From contig JBLWWK010000002.1 of the NCBI GenBank assembly GCA_048267965.1, forward strand, positions 1-64,000: a stretch of 64,000 bases of DNA, read 5' to 3'. The DNA is from GCA-2705995 sp048267965 (lineage in GTDB: Bacteria > Bacteroidota > Bacteroidia > Flavobacteriales_G > Salibacteraceae). A program made the position numbers and the translations under genes. How positions within the stretch are numbered: the first letter of the stretch is position 1; every line of letters begins with the position of its first letter. Of the stretch, positions 45,031 through 54,257 are shown one piece after another. Below the pieces are notes generated by a model. The model made no database searches. It was not told the origin of the DNA and worked only from the letters and a program-made list of their open reading frames with translations.

Positions 45031-45525
45031 ATGAAAAAAATTTATTTGGTCAGACACGCCAAATCTTCACCTGCTACTAAAAATCAACGAGATTTTGATC
45101 GAACCATCAATGAAAGAGGAGAGACTGACATTGAACTAGTAGGCAAAGCGCTTGAAAAAAGAAAGGCCAAAATCGATTTAGTTTTGTGTAGTAGTGCCAC
45201 GCGTACCACGCAAACGGCAAAAGCATTGGCTGAAAAATTATCGGTTCCTACCGATAAAATTGTGTTTACCGATGATCTTTACCTTACTAACGTAAAAGAA
45301 CACGTTAAGCAAATTAGAAAAACGAACCAAAAGGTAGATAACCTAATGGTTGTGGGCCATAACCCTACCATAACTCTTTTGGCTAACGAACTTTCTGGGG
45401 CTTTCATCGATAGTATGCCCACAGGCAGTATTGTTACCATTGTTTTCAACGATAATAGCTGGAAAGCGGTAGGAACCATTAAAGGAAAAATGGCTCACTT
45501 CGATTTTCCGAAGAAATTCAAATAA
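45031..45525 (+). CDS. SixA-like phosphohistidine phosphatase
   Basis: A 164-aa phosphatase of the histidine phosphatase superfamily. The N-terminal catalytic RHG-like motif is YLVRHAKSS (phospho-His), then RDFDRTINERG, the second Arg in CSSATRTTQTAKALA and the second His in VVGHNPTITLLANEL. Homologues remove phosphate from His of HPt domains of hybrid kinases. The adjacent convergent gene encodes a hybrid kinase, but without an HPt domain, so a direct link is speculative. The gene contains GGTTCCTACC (45243) and GGTAGGAACC (45468). Confidence 0.9.
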   Translation: MKKIYLVRHAKSSPATKNQRDFDRTINERGETDIELVGKALEKRKAKIDLVLCSSATRTTQTAKALAEKLSVPTDKIVFTDDLYLTNVKEHVKQIRKTNQKVDNLMVVGHNPTITLLANELSGAFIDSMPTGSIVTIVFNDNSWKAVGTIKGKMAHFDFPKKFK

Positions 45526-45551
45526 AGATCGATTTTTGACAAAACGATATA

Positions 45552-45582
45552 AAAAAACCAACTTCAATGAAGTTGGTTTTTT
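45552..45582. terminator. Bidirectional terminator between sixA-like and kinase genes
   Basis: A 15-bp stem, AAAAAACCAACTTCA (45552-45566) with TGAAGTTGGTTTTTT (45568-45582), between convergent genes. Confidence 0.93.
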
Positions 45583-45585
45583 GCT

Positions 45586-48444
45586 TTATACGGTGTGAGT
45601 TGTTCCCAAGTGTTTATTCAACGTTTTGTTGAATACTACTGGGTTTATGGGTTTGGTAATATAATCGTCCATACCCGCATTTAAAACGCGATCTCGCACC
45701 TCTGTAAACGCATCTGCCGTGAGAGCAATAATGGGTGTGTTGGCTACTCGAGAATCACTATCACTGCGTATTTCTACCGTAGCTTCATAACCATCCATTA
45801 CGGGCATGTTTAAATCCATTAAAACAATATCGAAATGCTGATTTCTCAGTTTTTCAACGCCCTCTTTTCCATTGTTGGCTACTTCTACATTCGCTCCCCA
45901 TTTTGTTAAAAATTGAGTCGCAATTTTCTGATTAATCAAGTTATCTTCTACCAAAAGAATGCTGGCATCGCTAATCACACGGGTTTCATCTTCTGCCTTC
46001 TTTTTGGTAGGAACCGTTTTTGCCTTCTTAAAGTCGAGAACAAATTTGAAGGTACTTCCCTCCCCTTCGGCCGAATCTACTTCGATTTCTCCCCCTTGAA
46101 GCTCTACAATTCTCTTGGTGATGGCGAGACCTAAACCTGTACCGCCAAACGTGTTTAAGATTTTACTGTTGGCCTGCACAAAGCTATCGAAGATCAATTC
46201 TTGCTTTTCTTTAGAAATACCAATTCCCGTGTCGGTAATTTTAAACTCTATAGAAACGTCATCAGGATTTTCACTTTCACCAATTAGGTTTACATATACA
46301 TTTACCTCTCCTTTACTGGTAAACTTTACAGCATTACCTATTATATTGGTTAAAGCTTGGTTAAGTCGAACGGGATCACCCACTACTTGCTCTGGTAAGT
46401 TCTTATCGAAATGGCAATTCAAATCGAGGCCTTTTTCAGAAGCTTTAAATAAGAAGGTTTCTTTTATACCATTTAATCGGTCTCTTAAATCGAACGGATT
46501 ATTTTCAAACTCAATCTTACCCGATTCAATTTTCGAAAGGTCTAAAACATCGTTGACCAAGCTCAACAAGTTATTGGCACTAAACTCTAACGTTTTCAGC
46601 TTCTCTTTTTGATCTTCTCGTGGTTGATCGTTCAATAAAATATGTGCATAACCAATTACAGCGTTGAGTGGGGTTCGAATTTCGTGACTCATTGAAGACA
46701 AGAACTGCTGCTTCGATTCTGCTAAATCTTCTGCTCGCTTCTTAGCGGTAATTAAAGTTTGCTCAACGCGTTTACGCTCTGTTAAATCGTGCCATACACA
46801 AAGCATCACCTGCTTATTGTTTAATGATACAGGGGTGAGCGATACTTCTATGGGAATTTCGGTTCCTTCTAAATTTACATGCGTCCATTCAAAACGGTGA
46901 GAACCCGATTCAATAGCGATGTTTTTCATCTCTTTCGCTTTTTCTACAGAAGTTCTCTCGTCTTTTTGATATTGTGGTGAAAACTTAAACGGAAATTGAC
47001 CTATAATATCCTTTTTGCTCTTACCCTTTAAAATTTTGACTGTAGCCTCGTTACAATCAATAATACCCGAATCATCGTACAATATGTGCGGATCGGTAGA
47101 ATATTCGAACAAGACTCTAAATTTTTCGTCTGATCTAAATTTATCTGAAACGTCTTTTGCAATTCCGATAACGCCAGCTACTTGATTGTTATCGTCTAAA
47201 TAAGGTTTTTCTTTAATTTCTAGAACGCGTGGAATACCGTCAGCATCTAAAATTTCCACAAAGAAGTTAGAGTTTTGAGTAATTCCACTTAAAATATTCT
47301 GCGATACTTTTCTTGCTTGAACGTTAATAGGGCTATCTGTAAATTTTCTATGGTTGCTGCTGCTAAATTCTTCTGGTGTAAACCCCAATACTCTTTCTAC
47401 GTTTTCTGAAATGTAATTGTATTCGAAGTCTCGATTATGGCGGTAGGTAAAATCATCTGAATGTTCTAGTAAAAGCTGTTGCTGCCTTACCAATGAAGTA
47501 AGTTGAAACTTATTATTTTCTAGCTCTCGTGAAGATTGTGAAATACGCAATAAACTAGCTGAAAACGCAATAATAATCAGTACAATTACCCCTAACGACA
47601 CAACAAAGATGGTGTTAAAAGAACTGTACACTGTATCGATTAAACTATCGGTGTTTACTGAAAAAACAATTCCATACTGCTCGCCAAAGAGATTAAGCGG
47701 ATACATAGCTGTAACCACCTCAATGGGTTCGCCTTCTACGGTTATTTCTTGCAATAATTCTGCTTGGAGATTGTCTGCTATTATTTTTCTAAGGTCGTCT
47801 ACATCTTCGGCATACATTTCGAACAACTGACTGTTCATAGCATTTCGAGCATAACCGAGGTTGTGGATTTTGTTTTCGTCAATTACAAATTTGAAGGCCT
47901 CTTTGCCCACAAAGAAATCTCTGAAATTATGATCGAATAAGTTAATAGGATTAGCTACAAACACCAACATCGCGTCATTTCTCTTCGCTGTGTAGATAGA
48001 ACGGAGTGTATCTATACTTTGAATAAAAGTAGCTGATTGGGTCTTTTCAAATCGCTCAAAATAAAAGTAGTTGTTATCGTCTTGGTAAATTTTAACTCCC
48101 AAAGAATCATCGTAAACGTAAGCCGTATCAATTAAAAAACGGTTCTGTGAAAGTATTTTTCGGAAGTACTTTTTTTCTTCTAACGAGTTAACAGAATCCC
48201 TTAAAAACACATCCCATTTTAGAGCATCACTCAAAAATTTACTTTCTGTTTGAAAAGCTTCTACCTCATCTAGAATAGAGTTTCCGCACAACTGTACTTG
48301 GTTAGATAAAAAATTCTTTTTCGCTTCTACTTCTTTATCGATGAGCAAATCGAGATAAAGCAAACTCGAAATAACAACTCCTGTTATTAAGAACAAGCTC
48401 AATACAAAAAGCCAAATATTATCGACAAGGAACTTTCTATTCAT
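45586..48444 (-). CDS. Hybrid sensor histidine kinase with PAS domains
   Basis: A 952-aa membrane kinase. A first helix (about 12-34) and second helix (about 278-300) enclose a periplasmic sensor of about 240 residues, Cache-like in pattern. Then follow two PAS/PAC domains (about 322-440 and 443-565), HisKA with phospho-His in SSMSHEIRTPLNAVIGYAHIL, HATPase with NIIGNAVKFT and GTGLGLAITKRIVELQGG, and a C-terminal receiver with phospho-Asp in IVLMDLNMPVMDGYEAT. No HPt or DNA-binding output is present, so an external HPt/regulator is needed. It follows a Cache lipoprotein gene by 17 bases in the same direction. Confidence 0.94.
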   Translation of the reverse strand: MNRKFLVDNIWLFVLSLFLITGVVISSLLYLDLLIDKEVEAKKNFLSNQVQLCGNSILDEVEAFQTESKFLSDALKWDVFLRDSVNSLEEKKYFRKILSQNRFLIDTAYVYDDSLGVKIYQDDNNYFYFERFEKTQSATFIQSIDTLRSIYTAKRNDAMLVFVANPINLFDHNFRDFFVGKEAFKFVIDENKIHNLGYARNAMNSQLFEMYAEDVDDLRKIIADNLQAELLQEITVEGEPIEVVTAMYPLNLFGEQYGIVFSVNTDSLIDTVYSSFNTIFVVSLGVIVLIIIAFSASLLRISQSSRELENNKFQLTSLVRQQQLLLEHSDDFTYRHNRDFEYNYISENVERVLGFTPEEFSSSNHRKFTDSPINVQARKVSQNILSGITQNSNFFVEILDADGIPRVLEIKEKPYLDDNNQVAGVIGIAKDVSDKFRSDEKFRVLFEYSTDPHILYDDSGIIDCNEATVKILKGKSKKDIIGQFPFKFSPQYQKDERTSVEKAKEMKNIAIESGSHRFEWTHVNLEGTEIPIEVSLTPVSLNNKQVMLCVWHDLTERKRVEQTLITAKKRAEDLAESKQQFLSSMSHEIRTPLNAVIGYAHILLNDQPREDQKEKLKTLEFSANNLLSLVNDVLDLSKIESGKIEFENNPFDLRDRLNGIKETFLFKASEKGLDLNCHFDKNLPEQVVGDPVRLNQALTNIIGNAVKFTSKGEVNVYVNLIGESENPDDVSIEFKITDTGIGISKEKQELIFDSFVQANSKILNTFGGTGLGLAITKRIVELQGGEIEVDSAEGEGSTFKFVLDFKKAKTVPTKKKAEDETRVISDASILLVEDNLINQKIATQFLTKWGANVEVANNGKEGVEKLRNQHFDIVLMDLNMPVMDGYEATVEIRSDSDSRVANTPIIALTADAFTEVRDRVLNAGMDDYITKPINPVVFNKTLNKHLGTTHTV

Positions 48445-48461
48445 AGTTAGTGATCAAATTT

Positions 48462-49466
48462 CTAAATTTCAACCGCCTGCAACAAGTACCAATCAAATTC
48501 CGCAATAGGTGCGCTTAAAAGTTGAAAAGATACATCTGCCCGATTGAATTTTGAAGACTTAACGTCTGTATTATTTAAAATTTCTTTTACCGCATTACGC
48601 AACGAACCATTCTTACTCTGCTGAATATTAAACTCTTCGCCCAGAATTTCTTCTTCTTTTATAGTTGAAGTATACTCATAATCTTTCAAGCTAGGCATTC
48701 CGTATAAAAACAAAGCTTCTGGCCCCGCTGCTACTAAATTACCCTTGTCGTCTACTATAATGGTGTATTTATCGTTTTTCGGTAAATATTGCTTTATTAT
48801 GGACTTAATGGTAACATCAATTCCCGCTACTCCAAACAGTTCATTGTTGTAATAAACAGGTGCAATGGCGCTAATCATCCAACCTCTGCCTGCCGGATCC
48901 ACATAAATGTCGTCTAACCACAGCGATTTACGCTCAGGATTGTGCTCTTCATCTGCCAAATAATAAAAATTATAAGACGAAATGTCTAAACCAGGTTCGT
49001 ATTGAGATAGCACATCAAAAGGTGGATAAATCCGGTTACTCGAAAAACGATCGTTATAATACACTTGAATAATCGAACTGTTTTGCGCGATTTCTTTAAA
49101 AGTAGGGTCTATCATTTCTGTGATGTATGTATACTCCTTTACGCTTTTAGTAATTTCATATAAACCAGAAACAAACACCGCAGAATTATCCACGTAATTT
49201 TTGCGATACATTACGCCACTTTCAGCATCTATCTCATATTGTGTTGAATCTATCAAAGGTAAGATCGAGTCTTTAGACTGGTAAATCTCTTCTAATCGCA
49301 TTGCAATGGTGTCTACTGCATAATGAATCTGCAAAAAATCGTTGTTAATTTTTTCGGCCAGAATGCGTAAATTATTTTGCTGCAAAGTGAAATCTTTCTT
49401 GGTGTCAACACAAGATGTGAGCAAGAGGCTAGCGCTTATTAATAAAAGTAGAAATGTTCTCATCAT
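48462..49466 (-). CDS. Cache-domain lipoprotein
   Basis: A lipoprotein of about 334 aa with lipobox LLLTSCVDT. The mature part resembles a periplasmic double-Cache (PDC) sensor: a long N-terminal helix (FTLQQNNLRILAEKINNDFL), then SAVFVSGLYEITKSV, WLDDIYVDPAGRGWMISAIA, and the Cache signature YYNNELFGVAGIDVTIKSII, with IIVDDKGNLVAAGPEAL. Cache domains are normally part of a transmembrane receptor; here it is free and membrane-anchored by lipid. I start at the MMRTF methionine; the frame stays open upstream to 49526. It precedes the hybrid kinase by 17 bases and is probably its ligand-binding partner. Confidence 0.85.
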   Translation of the reverse strand: MMRTFLLLLISASLLLTSCVDTKKDFTLQQNNLRILAEKINNDFLQIHYAVDTIAMRLEEIYQSKDSILPLIDSTQYEIDAESGVMYRKNYVDNSAVFVSGLYEITKSVKEYTYITEMIDPTFKEIAQNSSIIQVYYNDRFSSNRIYPPFDVLSQYEPGLDISSYNFYYLADEEHNPERKSLWLDDIYVDPAGRGWMISAIAPVYYNNELFGVAGIDVTIKSIIKQYLPKNDKYTIIVDDKGNLVAAGPEALFLYGMPSLKDYEYTSTIKEEEILGEEFNIQQSKNGSLRNAVKEILNNTDVKSSKFNRADVSFQLLSAPIAEFDWYLLQAVEI

Positions 49467-49564
49467 CTTTTTTCTCAATTTAGCTACATAGCCAATACCA
49501 AAAAACAACGCCTTTAAGCAATTCAATTATTTTGCAATAATTTTACATCAAATTAAAAACCGAA

Positions 49565-50728
49565 ATGACTTTCAAAGCATCTTTTCTTTCAATTTCACTC
49601 CTAATCAGTACAAGTTTTTCTGTTTTTTCACAAAAAGAATCTAAGAAGGAACCTTCTGAAATTCAGTTCACCAACACCCTATTAATCGATCATACCGATG
49701 TTAAACATCAACAAAAAACAGGAACGTGCTGGAGCTACTCTTCTATCTCGTTTATCGAATCTGAAATTCTAAGAATGGGAAAGGGTTCTCACGATTTAAG
49801 CGAAATGTATTTCGTTTACCATAATTATCAAAGAAAAGCCACCAATTATGTCTTAAAACATGGAAAAACGCAATTTTCACAAGGGAGTCTCAACCACGAT
49901 GTTTTAGCCTTAATCGATCAATATGGTGTTGTTCCACAGTCAGTTTATAAGGGCGATGCTACCAACAGCAAAATCTATAATCATTCTGAAATGGAGGCGG
50001 TTTTATACGGATTTCTTTCTGCACTTATTCAGAACAAAAACGGACAACTATCTACAGCTTGGCCTATGGCTTATCAAGGAATTTTAGATGCATATATGGG
50101 CCAACCAGCTACTCAATTTACGTATCAAGAAAAAGAATACACACCTCAAGAGTTGGCCAAAGAATTAGGCATTAAGCAAGAACATTACGTGAGTTTAACC
50201 TCATTTTCTCATCATCCGTTTAACACCGAATTTATTCTTGAAGTTCCTGACAATTGGTCAAACGGTTCCTTCTACAATTTACCTCTAAACGACTTTATTT
50301 CTGCATTAGATTACGCTTTAGAAAATGGTTTTACGGTTGCCTGGGATGCCGATGTAAGCGAGAAAACGTGGTCGCGCAAAAAAGATATTGCCAAATGGCC
50401 AGCAACTCCTTACAATGAGCTTTCTAAAGAAGAAAAAAAGGCCGTTTTTACAGGAAACATCGAAGAGGCGAATGTAGACCAAGCCATGCGCCAAGAGGCA
50501 TTTGAGAATTTAACAACCACAGACGATCACCTAATGCACATTGTAGGAACCGCAACTGATCAGTACGGAAACAAGTACTATTTAGTGAAGAATTCTTGGG
50601 GAGAAAATCGTGAATTTGATGGATTTGTCTACGTTTCGGAAGCTTATTTGAGAATGAAAACCATCTCTTTTACGCTGCATCAAGACGGTATCCGTTCTTC
50701 ACTTAGAAAGAAAATAGGCCAGAAATAA
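49565..50728 (+). CDS. C1-family peptidase, aminopeptidase C/bleomycin hydrolase-like
   Basis: A 387-aa papain-fold cysteine peptidase with a signal peptide (about 1-22, ending SVFSQ). The active-site Cys lies in QQKTGTCWSYSSISFIESEI, preceded by the oxyanion Gln, the His in DDHLMHIVGTATDQYG and the Asn in YLVKNSWGENREF. Aminopeptidase C/bleomycin hydrolase marks include GSLNHDVLALIDQYGVVP and GFTVAWDADVSEKTW. Cytoplasmic family members form hexamers; this one is exported. The VGT by the catalytic His is encoded on a GTAGGAACC copy (50543). It is divergent from the Cache lipoprotein gene. Confidence 0.9.
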   Translation: MTFKASFLSISLLISTSFSVFSQKESKKEPSEIQFTNTLLIDHTDVKHQQKTGTCWSYSSISFIESEILRMGKGSHDLSEMYFVYHNYQRKATNYVLKHGKTQFSQGSLNHDVLALIDQYGVVPQSVYKGDATNSKIYNHSEMEAVLYGFLSALIQNKNGQLSTAWPMAYQGILDAYMGQPATQFTYQEKEYTPQELAKELGIKQEHYVSLTSFSHHPFNTEFILEVPDNWSNGSFYNLPLNDFISALDYALENGFTVAWDADVSEKTWSRKKDIAKWPATPYNELSKEEKKAVFTGNIEEANVDQAMRQEAFENLTTTDDHLMHIVGTATDQYGNKYYLVKNSWGENREFDGFVYVSEAYLRMKTISFTLHQDGIRSSLRKKIGQK

Positions 50729-50807
50729 TACGCTAAAAAACTGCCCATTTCCTTTTTCGGTAGGATCCAACTCCAAAAGAATTTAAAATAATCAACCTAT
50801 TGAAAAC

Positions 50808-50835
50808 AAAAAAGGCGCTTTACAGCGCCTTTTTT
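50808..50835. terminator. Terminator between peptidase and dnaK
   Basis: AAAAAAGGCGCT (50808-50819), loop TTAC, AGCGCCTTTTTT (50824-50835). It works for the convergent dnaK on the minus strand and the peptidase on the plus strand. Confidence 0.93.
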
Positions 50836-50856
50836 CATGGGTGTGAAACAGAAGAA

Positions 50857-52776
50857 TTACTTCTTCTCATCATCATTAACCTCTTCGAAATCTACATCGG
50901 TTACTTCATCGTCTGAAGCTGAACCTGCATCTCCTCCAGCTTGAGCATTTGGGTCACCCCCTTGTGCTTGTTGCTGAGCGCTGTACATTTCTTGTGAAGC
51001 TGCCTGGAAAACTTCGTTTAGTTTCTCCATTGCTGGCTCAATTTGAGCTAAGTCTTTCGTTTCATAAGCTTTCTTAAGCTCAGCTAAAGCATCTTCAATA
51101 GGTTGTTTCTTATCAGCTGGTAATTTGTCTCCAAATTCTTTCAATTGCTTTTCTGTTTGGAAAATCAATGAATCAGCTTGGTTTAATTTCTCTACCTTCT
51201 CTTTGGTCTCTTGATCAGAAGCAGCGTTTGCTTCCGCTTCTTTCTTCATTTTTTCAATTTCAGCATCGCTTAATCCTGAAGAAGCTTCAATTCTAATCGA
51301 TTGCTCTTTGTTAGTCGCTTTATCTTTTGCAGATACGTTTAAGATACCGTTAGAGTCAATATCGAAAGTTACTTCGATTTGAGGTGTACCTCGTGGCGCT
51401 GGTGGAATACCGTCTAAGTGGAATTTTCCGATTGAACGGTTATCGTTGGCCATTGGTCTTTCACCTTGTAAAACGTGAATCTCTACCGATGGCTGATTAT
51501 CTGCAGCTGTAGAGAAAGTCTCCGATTTCTTAGCTGGAATGGTTGTATTTGACTCAATTAATTTAGTCATTACACCGCCCATTGTTTCGATACCTAACGA
51601 AAGTGGAGTAACGTCTAGAAGCAATACATCTTTTACCTCACCAGTTAAAACACCTCCTTGAATGGCAGCTCCGATTGCTACTACCTCATCTGGATTAACC
51701 CCTTTAGAAGCATCTTTCCCGAAGAAACTCTTAACAGCATCTTGAATAGCTGGAATTCTTGTAGAACCACCTACTAAAATTACAGAATCGATATCTGAAT
51801 TTGACAAACCAGCGTTTTTCAATGCTGACTCACAAGGCTTAATTGTTCTTTTAATTAGCTCATCTGCTAACTGCTCAAACCTTGCTCTGCTCAATGATTT
51901 CACCAAGTGTTTTGGAACACCATCTACAGGCATAATGTATGGCAAGTTGATTTCGGTGCTGCTTGAAGAAGAAAGTTCAATCTTCGCTTTCTCAGCTGCT
52001 TCTTTCAAACGCTGTAAAGCCATTGGATCTTTCGATAAATCAAGACCACCATTTTCGCTTTTAAACTCGTCTACTAACCAATCAATAATTACTTGGTCAA
52101 AATCGTCACCACCTAAGTGCGTGTCACCATCAGTAGAAAGCACCTCAAAAACTCCGTCTCCTAATTCTAGAATAGAAACATCGTGTGTTCCACCACCACA
52201 GTCAAAAACAACAATCTTTTGATCATCGTCTTTTTTGTCTAAACCGTAAGCTAAAGAAGCTGCTGTTGGTTCGTTAATGATTCTTTTCACCTCTAAACCA
52301 GCAATTTCACCTGCTTCTTTTGTAGCTTGGCGTTGAGCATCGTTAAAGTAGGCAGGAACCGTAATCACTGCTTCAGAAACACTTGTACCTAAGTAATCTT
52401 CAGCTGTTTTCTTCATTTTTTGAAGAACCATTGCCGAAATTTCTTGAGGCGTATATAATTTACCATTGATATCAACGCGCGGTGTGTTGTTATCTCCTTT
52501 TACAATTTTGTAAGGAACACGACCAATTTCTTTTTCAACTTCTGAGTAAGAATTACCCATGAATCGTTTGATAGAGAAAATAGTGTTAATTGGGTTTGTG
52601 ATAGCTTGGCGCTTAGCAGGATCTCCTACTTTTCTTTCGCCACCATCTACAAAACCTACAATTGAAGGTGTTGTTCTTTTTCCTTCGCTGTTAGGTATTA
52701 CAACAGGTTCGTTACCTTCCATCACGGCAACACACGAGTTGGTTGTACCTAAGTCTATTCCTATAATTTTACCCAT
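50857..52776 (-). CDS. dnaK: Molecular chaperone DnaK (Hsp70)
   Basis: A 639-aa Hsp70 chaperone. Actin-like nucleotide domain: IGIDLGTTNSCVAVMEG, VPAYFNDAQRQATKEAG, VVFDCGGGTHDVSIL (with Cys and His substitutions relative to the usual FDLGGGTFDVS), VILVGGSTRIPAIQ. Substrate domain: DVTPLSLGIETMGGV and SNTTIPAKKSETFSTAADNQ. The C-terminal lid ends in the acidic DEVTDVDFEEV tail. The length matches the family. dnaJ and grpE are not adjacent. It has a single-gene arrangement with a hairpin upstream and a terminator downstream. Confidence 0.98.
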   Translation of the reverse strand: MGKIIGIDLGTTNSCVAVMEGNEPVVIPNSEGKRTTPSIVGFVDGGERKVGDPAKRQAITNPINTIFSIKRFMGNSYSEVEKEIGRVPYKIVKGDNNTPRVDINGKLYTPQEISAMVLQKMKKTAEDYLGTSVSEAVITVPAYFNDAQRQATKEAGEIAGLEVKRIINEPTAASLAYGLDKKDDDQKIVVFDCGGGTHDVSILELGDGVFEVLSTDGDTHLGGDDFDQVIIDWLVDEFKSENGGLDLSKDPMALQRLKEAAEKAKIELSSSSSTEINLPYIMPVDGVPKHLVKSLSRARFEQLADELIKRTIKPCESALKNAGLSNSDIDSVILVGGSTRIPAIQDAVKSFFGKDASKGVNPDEVVAIGAAIQGGVLTGEVKDVLLLDVTPLSLGIETMGGVMTKLIESNTTIPAKKSETFSTAADNQPSVEIHVLQGERPMANDNRSIGKFHLDGIPPAPRGTPQIEVTFDIDSNGILNVSAKDKATNKEQSIRIEASSGLSDAEIEKMKKEAEANAASDQETKEKVEKLNQADSLIFQTEKQLKEFGDKLPADKKQPIEDALAELKKAYETKDLAQIEPAMEKLNEVFQAASQEMYSAQQQAQGGDPNAQAGGDAGSASDDEVTDVDFEEVNDDEKK

Positions 52777-52865
52777 GATTAGATATTTGATTTTTCAAAT
52801 TAATACAACCTCGTTTAGTCAATCTCTGTGCCACTAGAAGTTGTTTGGGTAAAATGTGCTATTCT

Positions 52866-52889
52866 GTCAGTTTTCTATTAAAAACTGAC
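52866..52889. repeat. Hairpin and palindrome upstream of dnaK
   Basis: GTCAGTTTT (52866-52874) and AAAACTGAC (52881-52889) form a 9-bp stem with a 6-base loop; a second small palindrome TGACA/TGTCA spans 52919-52932. They lie between the end of the DUF4249-like gene and the dnaK start, 90 bases from the latter. They could be the terminator of the upstream gene or a heat-shock control element; there is no clear T-run, and the sequence is not CIRCE. Confidence 0.5.
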
Positions 52890-52937
52890 GAAATGAAAGA
52901 AAAGCATGCAAAAAATGATGACAGATTTGTCACGCTT

Positions 52938-54116
52938 TTACAAGCACGATTCTGGCGAACCAATAGGTGCTAAATTGTCGCAAAATCCTCTATCTCCCGT
53001 TAAACCTAACTTTAACGCTTCTAATAACTCATTCATAGAAGCTTGATTAATTCTAGATTCTGCTTTTAGGTGGGTTCTTGAAGACCATACGCCCAAACCG
53101 TTTTCAATATTGGTGTAAGCTGGTTTTTCTTCTAAAAGCGTTTGAGAAGGAGAATTTAAATCAATAAAGGTTTGTAATTCTTCGCCAGACATCCACACTT
53201 CGATTTGAACATTGGCAGAATCTGGTCTTCGAACTGCTACTGGCACATCGTTGATGGGTTGAGTGGCTAATGCAACTGCTTGGTAAAAGGCTTCCCCACC
53301 TACTTTAAAACTTCTTTCATCTCGTTCTGTTCCTGTTTTCGCTACGGTTCCTACCGTTTGTGTTCCTAACGGAAGCTCTATAGAGCGGCTTTCTACAACG
53401 TTGTTGTTATTATCTACATCTGACCAATGAAAACTTAGTTTCATTTCCATTCCCTTTGTGTTAACCGGGAAAAGTGTGTTAAAAGTAACGTTTGGGTTCA
53501 CGTTTGTAGACGTCATAAAAGGTACACCTGTAGTTCTAATCGCATTGTAGTTGGTAAGAACTGCATCGATGTTAGCTACGCCATTTATCACGGGAACTTG
53601 CACAATGGGCGTCCATGCAGAAACGATTTCTCCATCTGGACGGGTAATTTCTATTTTGTAAAGTGGATAAACTTCATTGGCATAATCGGGTCGCTTTAAA
53701 CGGGCGTCAAATTTGTACACTTTCTGCTCTGGATAAAAGAAATCACCGCTTTCTTTATTGGTAATTAAGGTGTCGGTTAAAGTCCAAGAGTTATTGGTTT
53801 CTGTAGTGTCTCTCGACAATGCATTGTAATCGTACTCTTTTACTACAGCCACTAAATCTTCTCCGTATTCTGCTTGACCTCTGTCTTTAGCCAAGGTAAG
53901 TGCGTTATCTTCTCCAACAAATAATTTGTTGATTTTTACCAAATGAGTTTGATCATTGGCATCTAACAATCCTATAACAACGGTTACTTCATCGTAGGGT
54001 GCGTTAATTTCAATTTCGTCTTCACAACTCGTAAGAAAAGCGGTTCCTACCAATAATGAGAAAACAGATACAGAAGAAATAATTCGTTGAAGAGATATTT
54101 TGTTGAATGTACTCAT
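52938..54116 (-). CDS. DUF4249-like lipoprotein
   Basis: A lipoprotein of about 392 aa with lipobox LTSCEDE. It is beta-rich, with a first domain of ligand-binding-like strands (ITRPDGEIVSAWTPIVQVPV) and a later strand pattern YTNIENGLGVWSSRTH that resembles DUF4249 proteins of Bacteroidota. Those usually sit beside a TonB-dependent receptor; none is adjacent here, so an orphan role is possible. I start at the MSTFNK methionine (54116); the frame extends upstream to 54263 into the promoter region of panB. It contains GGTTCCTACC copies at 53346 and 54042. Family assignment is moderate. Confidence 0.75.
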   Translation of the reverse strand: MSTFNKISLQRIISSVSVFSLLVGTAFLTSCEDEIEINAPYDEVTVVIGLLDANDQTHLVKINKLFVGEDNALTLAKDRGQAEYGEDLVAVVKEYDYNALSRDTTETNNSWTLTDTLITNKESGDFFYPEQKVYKFDARLKRPDYANEVYPLYKIEITRPDGEIVSAWTPIVQVPVINGVANIDAVLTNYNAIRTTGVPFMTSTNVNPNVTFNTLFPVNTKGMEMKLSFHWSDVDNNNNVVESRSIELPLGTQTVGTVAKTGTERDERSFKVGGEAFYQAVALATQPINDVPVAVRRPDSANVQIEVWMSGEELQTFIDLNSPSQTLLEEKPAYTNIENGLGVWSSRTHLKAESRINQASMNELLEALKLGLTGDRGFCDNLAPIGSPESCL

Positions 54117-54159
54117 GTGATAAAATCTAAAGGACGCCAAATTTAATGAATCAAAAGCT

Positions 54160-54191
54160 TTGAAAGCTGCAAATCTAAATTTATAGCTTTG
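54160..54191 (+). promoter_or_regulatory. Promoter of panB (TTG-N21-TAgcTTTG)
   Basis: TTG (54160-54162), 21-base spacer, TAGCTTTG (54184-54191): the best full match in the window to the Bacteroidota primary sigma consensus TTG-N17-23-TAnnTTTG. It lies 66 bases before the panB ATG, in the divergent gap. Confidence 0.6.
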
Positions 54192-54257
54192 CCCACTTAA
54201 AATTACGTTCAAATGTGCTGCGAAGTTTGGCTTCGGGCAAATCAATAGATACAAATC

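Noticed and set aside
46115..46612. A 165-aa open frame on the plus strand
   Set aside because: It is antisense to the kinase ATPase and HisKA domains, which are well conserved on the minus strand.
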